In this document: positions 16,097 through 24,448 of the stretch, piece by piece | Position numbering within the stretch: position 1 is the first letter of the stretch | Layout of the letters: each line of letters opens with the position of its first letter | Source of the DNA: JADKAV01 sp037046735 | Lineage (GTDB): Bacteria > Actinomycetota > Actinomycetes > S36-B12 > UBA10799 | Direction of reading: 5' to 3' | NCBI GenBank assembly: GCA_037046735.1 | Contig: JBAOHC010000027.1 | Span: 868,001 to 932,000 of the forward strand | DNA: 64,000 nucleotides | Translations under genes and position numbers: made by a program | Notes under the pieces: generated by a model | What the model was told of the DNA's origin: nothing | The model's database searches: none | Seen by the model: only the letters and a program-made list of their open reading frames with translations

Positions 16097-17269
16097 ATGG
16101 GCGATTTCATCAAGCAACTCACCGGAGTGCGGTTCGTAGCCGCCGCCTGGGTGATGCTCTATCACTTCCAGCCGGCGCTGGCGGCCAGCGGTCTGTTGTT
16201 CCCCATCCTGCACGAGTTCCTGCGGCTCGGATCGGTCGGCGTCGACCTGTTCTTCGCGCTGTCCGGCTTCATCCTGACCCACACCTACCTCACGCGGCTG
16301 GGCGGAAAGCTCAGTTGGTCGGGCAGCCTGAACTTCTGGTGGCTGCGCCTGGCCCGGGTGTATCCGGTCTACTTCGTGATGCTCAACGTTGCCGGCCTGG
16401 CGGCCTTCGCCGAGATGGTCGTCAAGGGTGAGCCACGCCGCGACTGGATGACGGTCCCGTCGTATCTCAAGCAGGTCCTGATGATCCAGGAGTGGGGCCC
16501 AGATCCCAGTCGTGGGTGGAACTTCCCGGCGTGGTCGCTTTCCATGGAGTGGCTGGCCTACCTGTTCTTCCCTCTGCTGGTCCTCGTGTTGTGGCGTGCC
16601 CGCGACCGGTTCCGCCCGGGCGTGCTGGCGCTGTTCGCCTTCCTGTGTCTGACTCCCCTGCTCTACATCGGGCTGACCCGCGACGACGACCCGTTCCTCA
16701 CGCAGGGCTGGGCCAGCACGATCCGGATCGCGACCGAGTTCACAGCCGGGTCCTTCACCTACCTGGCGGTGCGCAGGTGGCAGGACAGCGCCGGCGCACG
16801 CAAGAGCGCCCATATGCTCGCCTGGGTGGTCCCCATCGCGATCGTGGTGATCGCAGTGGTGATGGGCAGGATTCCCGCGCTGCAGTGGCCCGGTCTGCCC
16901 GATGAGGCGCCGCGCGGCTACGTGATCATCATCCCGCTGCTGGTCCTGTGGCTCGGGGCGTTGGCTCTGAGCGAGGGCCGCCCATCGCGCTTCCTGAGCA
17001 CCAAGGTGCTGGTGTACGGAGGCTTCATCTCCTACTCGCTGTACTTGGTCCACATCGTTTGGTACGGCTTGTGGCGAGCAGGCCTGGACGTCGCCGGTAT
17101 CACCGGCGGTCCGGTGTACCTGCTGGCCACCCTGTTCCTGATCGCCTCCACGATCGGATGGGCCTACCTGCTCTGGCGCTTCATCGAAGAACCCGCCCGG
17201 GAGTGGATGCGCAGCAAGGCTGGGGCGCGCCGGGTGCCGACGGAGGAGGCAGGGGAAGCCGCCCGCTGA
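16097..17269 (+). CDS. Acyltransferase 3 (OafA/YrhL-type) membrane protein
   Basis: 390 residues, about ten transmembrane helices. The start TGVRFVAAAWVMLYHF carries the conserved His of the acyltransferase-3 family; VGVDLFFALSGFILTHTYL and RLARVYPVYFV are the other signature segments. These enzymes O-acylate cell-surface glycans or lipids; the acceptor is unknown. Divergent from nudC (36 bp apart). Its TGA overlaps the ATG of the next gene by one base, so the two form a coupled operon. The ATG at 16097 is the first residue of family similarity. Confidence 0.9.
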   Translation: MGDFIKQLTGVRFVAAAWVMLYHFQPALAASGLLFPILHEFLRLGSVGVDLFFALSGFILTHTYLTRLGGKLSWSGSLNFWWLRLARVYPVYFVMLNVAGLAAFAEMVVKGEPRRDWMTVPSYLKQVLMIQEWGPDPSRGWNFPAWSLSMEWLAYLFFPLLVLVLWRARDRFRPGVLALFAFLCLTPLLYIGLTRDDDPFLTQGWASTIRIATEFTAGSFTYLAVRRWQDSAGARKSAHMLAWVVPIAIVVIAVVMGRIPALQWPGLPDEAPRGYVIIIPLLVLWLGALALSEGRPSRFLSTKVLVYGGFISYSLYLVHIVWYGLWRAGLDVAGITGGPVYLLATLFLIASTIGWAYLLWRFIEEPAREWMRSKAGARRVPTEEAGEAAR

Positions 17270-18072
17270 TGGCCACTTTGCGGGTCGGCAGCTACAACAT
17301 CCTGCATGGCATGCGGGTGCTGGACGGCGCCCAAGAGCGCGACACCGAGGCGCTGCGCGCCGCTGTCGCCGGTCTGGATGTCGACGTACTCGGCATGCAG
17401 GAGGTTGACCTCGGCCAGCCTCGCAGCGGTATGACCGATCAGACACGGGAAGCGGCCGCAGCTATGCAGGCCGAGCACTGGCGCTTCGTGCCGACGGTGG
17501 TCGGTACGCCGGGCCATCAGGCGCACTTTCGCCCAAGCACCGACGTTGATGTCGCGGCCGCCTGGGCGGGGGCGCTGCCAGAACCCCTGTACGGCGTCGG
17601 TCTGGTCAGCCGGCTGCCCGTGTTGCGGTGGGACTACCTGCTCATGGATCCGGCGAACATCACCATGCCCCTGCTCGTCCCCGGCAACCCGCGGCCGCGA
17701 CTGCTGCGCGTGCCCGATGAGCCCCGAGCGGCGCTCGCCGCTGTCCTGGACCTGCCCACTCCCGTCACGGTGTGCACGCTGCACCTGTCCTTTGTGCCGT
17801 TCACCAACACCCGGCAACTACGCGAGGTCCGCGACTGGCTGGCCTCGTTCCCCCGACCCGTGATCCTGCTCGGGGACTTCAACCTGCCCGGCCGGATCGC
17901 GGCCCGGGTCACCAAGTGGCACGAGACCGAGACCGGTGCCAGCTACCCGGTGTTCAAACCCCGTGTGCAGTTCGATCACATCCTGTCCGATGGCATCGCC
18001 GGCTCGGGCGGAACTGTGCATGCCCTGCCCGTTTCTGATCACTGCGCGATCACGGCCCAATTCGCCCTGTAG
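17269..18072 (+). CDS. Endonuclease/exonuclease/phosphatase family protein
   Basis: 267 residues with the EEP fold: SYNILHG (Asn ligand), GMQEVD (catalytic Glu), CTLHLSF (His), ILLGDFNLP (catalytic GDFN) and VSDHCAI (SDH general base). No signal peptide. Related proteins are DNases, phospholipases or phosphodiesterases; the substrate cannot be told. The ATG shares one base with the acyltransferase stop and has AGGGGAAG upstream, implying coupled translation. Ends 6 bp from convergent adnB. Confidence 0.9.
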   Translation: MATLRVGSYNILHGMRVLDGAQERDTEALRAAVAGLDVDVLGMQEVDLGQPRSGMTDQTREAAAAMQAEHWRFVPTVVGTPGHQAHFRPSTDVDVAAAWAGALPEPLYGVGLVSRLPVLRWDYLLMDPANITMPLLVPGNPRPRLLRVPDEPRAALAAVLDLPTPVTVCTLHLSFVPFTNTRQLREVRDWLASFPRPVILLGDFNLPGRIAARVTKWHETETGASYPVFKPRVQFDHILSDGIAGSGGTVHALPVSDHCAITAQFAL

Positions 18073-18078
18073 GCGCAA

Positions 18079-21000
18079 TCACGTCGTCGCCAGCATGGTG
18101 GCCAGGGCAGGTAGATCCGGGAGTTCAGGACGGACCACGTGGCCATCTGCCACGTAGACGAACGTCGCACGGACCTGCTCGGCCGGGACCCCGACCTGCT
18201 GGGCCCAGGCGATCCGGTACACCGCCAACTGCACCGGATCGGCGCTATGCGCGGCGCTGGTCTTCCAGTCCACCACTTCCCAGGTGCCATCGTCGTGGCG
18301 GAACACCGCGTCGATCACACCCCGCACGACGGTCCCCGCCACATTGAGCGACACCTCGGTCTCCACGGCGTGCGGCACCATCAGGGCGTAGGGGGTCCGC
18401 CGGTAGCCCGCGATCAGATCCGCCAGGTCCATGCGCGGACCGAGGTCGGCGTCGGCGGCCAGATCCCACTCGGGAATCAGTGAGAGTTGCTGGTGAGACG
18501 CAGCGACCCACTCGTGGAAGGCGCTGCCTCGGGCAGCTGCGGCGCTCGTGACGCGGGGCATCGGCCGGGCGAGGTCGCGCGCAAGTTCCTGCGGATCGGC
18601 CAGCGCCCGCATGAGCACCGAAGCGCTGAGCACCGGCGGCAGCGGCACCTCCCGGGTCGGTGCCGACAACTGCACCTCGCGGGTGAACACCGCCTCGATG
18701 TCGGTGTCCAAACGGTCCAGCCAGGCCGACTCGGCCAGGGTCAGCGGCGCCTCGGTGCTCTCGGGCGGGGAGGTGCTGGTGAACACCTCGCTGGTCCCGG
18801 GCCATTCGACATCGCCCGCCTCGGCCAGGGGCGGCGCTTCGGCAGGCTCTGGCACCCAGCAGACGGTGTCCACCCCTGGGACGTCGCTCAGTGCCAGCAG
18901 GTAGTCACTGGGCGCCCGCTTCTGACCCTCGCTGGAGTACCAATGTCCGGTGGCATGCAACTCGTCACGGGCACGGGTCAGCGCCACGTAGGCCAACCGG
19001 TTCTCCTCCTGGGCGTCCTGGGCCTTGTACTGATCCTTCAGCGCCGTGTTGGCCTTCGTGAATCCCAAGCGGAAAGTCGCCGCCCGCAGCAGTCCAGTTC
19101 GGCAGGTACGGCAGTCGACTGCTGTCGCCGCGCAGCGGATACGGCAACTCCTCGTAGTGAGTGGTCCACACGTAACGCCCCTGCCCGGAGGGGAACACCC
19201 CCTTACTCAACGCGGGGACGAACACGCAGTCCCACTCCAGACCCTTGGCCCGGTGCACGCTGAGGATCTGCACGGCGCTGCCCCGGATCGGAAAGTCCGC
19301 ATCGGGGGTCTCGTCGAGTTCCTCGGCGAAGTCGAGCCACTGCAGGAATGCACTGACGCTCGGATCGTCGTGACCGGATCGGTACGTCGCGATCACGTCG
19401 AACAGGGCGGCCAGGCCATCCATCCGCTGCATCGCCGTCGGGCCCAGGCGCACCTCGACACCGAGTCCGGTCACCTCCACTATGCGATGTGCCGCCTCCT
19501 CGACGCCGGCGGCCAGCGCGGGGCGCAGGGCATCCAGCTGGCGCGTGAACGCCGCGAGCCGCTGCCGTGCCTGTTCACTCACTGCCGGACCTGGGTCGTA
19601 GACCGCCTCGAGCAGACTGACCACATCCACCGGATCCACCCCGGCGACGGCCTGTTGAGCCCGTGTTGGCAGGTCACTGGCGATCTGCTGGTCGCGATCC
19701 AGGAAGGACTGCGCCCGGGCCCCCAGTGCGGCCAGGTCACCTGGGCCGATCCGCCACTGCGGCCCCGTCAGCAAGCGGACCACGGCGGCGTTGTCACCGC
19801 TCTGCGCGACCCGCAGGACGCTGAGCACCTCGACGACCTCCGGCAGGTGCAGCACCGAACCCAGGGACGCGGCGGCGACGGGGATGCCCGCCGCCCGCAA
19901 ACCCTTGGCGAAGAGGTCGATGTAGGAATTCGTCCGGCAGAGCACGGCGATCCGTTCGGGATCGCGGCCCTGCTGCAGGTACTGCTGAATACGTTGCGTG
20001 ATCCAGGCCAACTCATCGCGGAAACTGGTGAACAGTCCGGCGCTCACGGACCCGGTGTCGGCCGACCCAGGGCGCAGCACCTGAACATCGGGGTGTTCAG
20101 CGCGCACCGGCGCTGCGACGACGTTGGCGACATCGAGAATGCGCGACCCTGAACGCCGGTTGATCGTCAACGGTCGAGTAAGGGCACCGAACGTCTGCGG
20201 AAAGCCGTCGATGTTCGCCACGGAGGCGCCCCGCCACCCGTAGATGGCCTGCAGGGGGTCACCGACCGCTGTGAGCGGGAAGCCGTCGCCGAAGAGGTCA
20301 TGAAGAAGCTGAGCCTGCGCCACCGAGGTGTCCTGGTACTCGTCCACCAGAACCAGCGCGAAGCGTTCGCGCAGGGCACCCGCGACCTGGGGTTGGCGGG
20401 CCACTTCCACTGCCAGGCGCATGAGGTCAGCGAAACTCACCACCGCATCGGCAGCACGGTCGGCGCGCACCTCCTGGACCACCGCAGACAGGATCGTGCG
20501 GCGGCGCGCCGCCTCCTGCGCATCCTTCGCGGGGCGTCCCGACTCCGATCCGAGGTGGCGACCGAGAAGTTCATCGAATGTGCGCAGTCGCTGCGGTGTG
20601 CACATGTGCTCGGACAACTGTTCATCGAGGCTCTGCGCCCGCTGCCGAACGGTGTTGATCACCGCTGTTCCGAGCTGGTCACACCCCTGCCGGCTGCGGG
20701 CCACACTGCGGAAGGTCGCCTGCGCCAGATCCGTGGGGCTGAGTAACTGGGAGTTCGTCTCCGCCCCGACCAGCAGCCCGTACTGAGCCAGCAGATCCAT
20801 CGCAAAGGCATGGTAGGTCTGGATGACGGGTTCGCCCACGTCATCGTGCTGGGGCAGGGCGGCGAGCAGCTGCCTCACCCGCGAACCCAACTCGCCGGCG
20901 GCCTTGTTGGTGAACGTCAGACCGAGGACCTGCTCGGGGCGGACCTGCCCGGACCCCACGGCCCACAGGACCCGCGCCGCCATCACGGCGGTCTTGCCCG

Positions 21001-21112
21001 AGCCGGCCCCAGCCAGGACCAGCATCGGCGTCGACAGCTCAGCGCTGATGGCAGCCCACTGTTCGTCGCTGGGTTCGAAACCCAGGATCCTGGCCATGTC
21101 ATCGCGGGTCAC
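18079..21112 (-). CDS. adnB: AdnB helicase-nuclease subunit (single-base frameshift)
   Basis: Subunit of the mycobacterial-type AdnAB DNA-end-resection motor. N-terminal UvrD-like helicase with GAGSGKT, DEYQDTSVAQ, VGDPLQAIYGWRGAS and LTRARDELH; C-terminal RecB-like nuclease with GVIDAV...VVDWKTS. As printed, the frame is broken at a GGG run (plus-strand CCC at 19064-19066); removing one G joins PNWTAAGGDFPLG to FTKANTALKDQY, giving about 1010 residues, near the family length. The GTG start at 21112 overlaps the adnA stop (GTGA). Downstream of adnA in the usual order. Confidence 0.9.
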
Positions 21113-24100
21113 GGTCGCACCTCGGCACCCTGCGGCATCGCCGGACACGAGGTGCAGACCACGCAGGTGCGGCACTGGTCCCCGGGCCGGGCCACCGCCA
21201 CCTGGGCCCGGATGCCGCTGGCCGCGGCATCCAGGATCGGCCGCACCCACTGCTCCACGTCCGGACCATCCTGCGCGATGATCTTGGCACCGTCCGCGAT
21301 CTGCTTCTGCGGTGGGTCGTGACGTACGTAGAGCAACTGCGCGACGGCCTCCTGCGGGACTCCCAGCGCCCCCAACTCGGCCGCCCACCGATACAGCCCC
21401 AGCTGAATGTTCTGCTGCCCCGCCTTGCCGGTGATCGGCCGACCGGTCTTGAAGTCGGTGATGAGCAGTCCGCCGTCCATCTGATCGACCCGGTCGACCG
21501 TGCCAGCGACAACGACCTGTTCTGCTCCGTCCAGATCGATCTGCGCGCTGAACTGCCGCTCGGCGGCCACGAACTCCCCGGCGCAGTTCTTCATCCAGGT
21601 GAGCAGACGCCTGGTCGCCTGCTGCGCCTCCTGGCGCTCGAACCGGTCCTGCCAGCCCTGCTCGTATCCGACGCCGGCCCACACGCTGTCGAGCAGCGCC
21701 GCTACCTGCTGCTCGTCGGGTTCCAGCTCACCGGAACCGACCGCCTCGGCACACAGATGCAGCAACGTCCCGAACGCCATCTTGGTGGAGGCGGCCTCCG
21801 CAGCGCGTGCCCGCCGCTCCAAGAACCAACGCCGGGGGCACTGCACATACCGGTCCACCGCCGAGGCCGACAGCGCCAGCGGCGAGTCGGGCGCGAACCA
21901 GGGCGCATCGTTGCGGGTCCATGTCCGGTGACCCCACCAGCGCTGCGGATCCGCCCAGGGGAAGATCGGGCGACCGTGCTCATCAGTGCGCTCGCGCAGT
22001 GTTTGCAGCCGTTCCCAGACGGCCTGTCGCAAGGCAGGACTCGCCTGCGGGTCGAGTAGGACCTGCCGGAGCCCCGCCACGACACCCTCCGGAGTCAATG
22101 GCCGCCGAGGCCGGCCTGGCACCCGCACCGGTGCCTGTTCGCCCGCGGCCAGCGTGAAGAACGCAGAGGGCTTCGGCCCGTCGTCGGTGGCGGCATCCGC
22201 CGCGGTCACCAGTAACGCCTTGGATGCCCGACTACAGGCCACGAAGAACAGCCGGCGCTCGTCGAGCAGCTGTTGTTCCCGCCAGCCCATCCCCTGCCCC
22301 AGCAGGGTGGGCCGGGGTCTCACATCCGGCCACAGACCTTCCTGGACACCGGCCACCACGACCAACGGCCACTGGCTGCCTTTTGCGCGATGTGCCGTGA
22401 GCAGGCGCACCGCGTTGCGGTTCCACGGTCGCTGCTGATCCCCGGCTGCCGGAATCGCCTGCTGCTCGATCTGCTCCAGCAGACCGTGCACGCTTCGGAC
22501 GTTCTCAAATGCGCGGTCCATCTGTTCGGCCTGATCGAACAACTCCATCACCGCGTCCAGCGCCTGATGCGCCTCGCGGGCGCGGCGGCCTCCTGCGAGG
22601 GCCTGCCTGCGCAGTCGCTGCGGCCAGTCGGTCGCGGTCCACACGAAGTGCAGGACCTCCGACGCCGACCGGCCCGCGGCGATCTGACCGCGGACCTGGT
22701 CCAGCAGAATCGCCATGTCCAAAACGGGCCGCGCCAGAGGCGCCTCGATGCCAGCCACCAGGTCCGGGTCACCCAATGCCTGCGCCACGAGGTCCATGGC
22801 GGGCGGCAGCGCACCGGTGCTGGTGACCGCAGCCTGTCTGCGCAGGAGCCGGGCCAAGCGGCTGATCTGGCGCGACTGCATCCCCGCCAGGGGTGAGCCG
22901 AGCAGATCAGCGCTGCGCTGCCCCGTCAGACCCCCGTCCACGTCCGCGGCAGCCCGCAGCACCTCCAGCAGCGGTCGCACCGCCGGCGATTTGGCCACCG
23001 GCAGGTCATCACGCACGATCTCCACCGGCACCCCGGAGGCCGACAGGGCGCGCTGCAGCGTCGGCAGATCCCTGGCCGCTGAGCGCACGAGCACGGCCAT
23101 CTGCGACCAGTCGACCTGCAGGCCCGAGAACACCTCCGACGTGCCTGCCTGCACCCGGCGCAGCAGGTCGGCGATGTGTTCTGCCTGGGCCGCCTCGGAC
23201 TCGTAGCACCGAAACGCGACCATCCCAGCAGCCCCGACCGCCGAGGGGCTCCGGTGCGTCTGCACCTGCCGCGCCGGAATGCTGCCGAGCGCGTTGCGCG
23301 GCACCACCCGGGCGACGACCTGGGCGATCTGCGGGCCGTACCGCCGGGTCTGGGAGAGCGTGATCGTGCGGCACGAGGGCATCGCGAACTCGTCGTCGAA
23401 GCGCAGAATGCCCTCGGCATCGGCGCCGCGGAACCCGTAGATCGACTGGTCGGGATCGCCGACCGCGATGATCTGGGCGCCATGGGCGGCCAGCTCCCGC
23501 AGAAAGCTCACCTGCGCGGGGTCAGTGTCCTGGTACTCATCGACGAAGATGGTGCGCAGTCTGCGTACACTCTCCGGTGGCGCCTGTCGCAGCAGGGCGG
23601 TGGCCCGGCGGATCAGTTCGGCGTAGTCCATGGTGGCGGCCAAGGCCGTGACGTCGAGGTACTCCGCGTAGATGGCCGCAGCCGCCCGCGACACCGGATC
23701 GTCGCCGCGAGTGGCCGCCGGGGGTAGCCCGCGAGACTGCGCCTGCGCGATGAATGCGCGCAGCTGCTCGGTCAGGCCGCGGCTGTCCCGGGCGACCTCC
23801 AGGGCGCTCGGCAAATGGCTCGTGGACCGCACGATCTCGCGCAGCACCGCCTCCTGCTCGGGTCCCCCCATGAGGCGAAGCCCGGGCTCATCGGCCAGCA
23901 GCAACCGATAGGCCAGCGCATGAAACGTGGTCGCCACCGGCACGGGCTGATCCCCCACCGTCAGCCGCTCTCGCAGTTCCTGGGCCGCCATCCGCCCGTA
24001 GGTCAACAGCAGCAGCTCGCCGGCGGCCTGCCCGGCGGCGATCCGGCGCTGGGCGGCCGCCACGATGACGCTGGTCTTACCCGTCCCGGGTCCCGCGAGG

Positions 24101-24207
24101 ACCCGCAGGTGCCCCCGGTCATGGGCGATCACCGCCCGCTGCGCGTCATCGGGCGCGAACGTGCCGGTCGGCACCGGCGTCCTGACCAGACGGATGGATT
24201 CGGACAT
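21109..24207 (-). CDS. adnA: AdnA helicase-nuclease subunit
   Basis: 1032-residue partner of AdnB. UvrD-like motor with GPGTGKT (about 40-47), FVDEYQDTDPAQ and GDPDQSIYGFRGA; RecB-family nuclease with GTVDRVDQ and ITDFKTGRP (catalytic Asp and Lys). The C-terminal Cys cluster CRTCVVCTSCP, with an upstream Cys in VQCPRRW, matches the Fe-S nuclease arrangement of AddB/AdnA-type proteins. It processes double-strand breaks for recombination. ATG start at 24207; coupled to adnB by a 4-bp overlap. Intact frame. Confidence 0.93.
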   Translation of the reverse strand: MSESIRLVRTPVPTGTFAPDDAQRAVIAHDRGHLRVLAGPGTGKTSVIVAAAQRRIAAGQAAGELLLLTYGRMAAQELRERLTVGDQPVPVATTFHALAYRLLLADEPGLRLMGGPEQEAVLREIVRSTSHLPSALEVARDSRGLTEQLRAFIAQAQSRGLPPAATRGDDPVSRAAAAIYAEYLDVTALAATMDYAELIRRATALLRQAPPESVRRLRTIFVDEYQDTDPAQVSFLRELAAHGAQIIAVGDPDQSIYGFRGADAEGILRFDDEFAMPSCRTITLSQTRRYGPQIAQVVARVVPRNALGSIPARQVQTHRSPSAVGAAGMVAFRCYESEAAQAEHIADLLRRVQAGTSEVFSGLQVDWSQMAVLVRSAARDLPTLQRALSASGVPVEIVRDDLPVAKSPAVRPLLEVLRAAADVDGGLTGQRSADLLGSPLAGMQSRQISRLARLLRRQAAVTSTGALPPAMDLVAQALGDPDLVAGIEAPLARPVLDMAILLDQVRGQIAAGRSASEVLHFVWTATDWPQRLRRQALAGGRRAREAHQALDAVMELFDQAEQMDRAFENVRSVHGLLEQIEQQAIPAAGDQQRPWNRNAVRLLTAHRAKGSQWPLVVVAGVQEGLWPDVRPRPTLLGQGMGWREQQLLDERRLFFVACSRASKALLVTAADAATDDGPKPSAFFTLAAGEQAPVRVPGRPRRPLTPEGVVAGLRQVLLDPQASPALRQAVWERLQTLRERTDEHGRPIFPWADPQRWWGHRTWTRNDAPWFAPDSPLALSASAVDRYVQCPRRWFLERRARAAEAASTKMAFGTLLHLCAEAVGSGELEPDEQQVAALLDSVWAGVGYEQGWQDRFERQEAQQATRRLLTWMKNCAGEFVAAERQFSAQIDLDGAEQVVVAGTVDRVDQMDGGLLITDFKTGRPITGKAGQQNIQLGLYRWAAELGALGVPQEAVAQLLYVRHDPPQKQIADGAKIIAQDGPDVEQWVRPILDAAASGIRAQVAVARPGDQCRTCVVCTSCPAMPQGAEVRP

Positions 24208-24287
24208 GCGGCAAGCACATCACAGGGGTGTGACACGCCCCCGCTACGTCGGGAAAACAGGGGGCACGAAGGCGCACGCGGCCACGA

Positions 24288-24346
24288 GCAATGGGCACAC
24301 GGTGCGATTGTCGCGCGGCGGGTAATCGCAACAAGTGCCCAATCGC
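24288..24346. repeat. Dispersed palindromic intergenic repeat, copy 2
   Basis: 59 bp between adnA and the flippase gene. Nested arms GGGCAC/GTGCCC and TGCGATT/AATCGCA around GTCGCGCGGCGGGT form a near-perfect hairpin. Same core as the copy at 7226-7283. Confidence 0.65.
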
Positions 24347-24448
24347 GGTCTCGGGCAGCCCCAACCAGCCCGGCTGGCAGCAGCCAGATCCGGCGTGGAT
24401 GCCCGCCATGAGGCTCGCACCCGGGGACCATCTGACACCATCGGAGAG

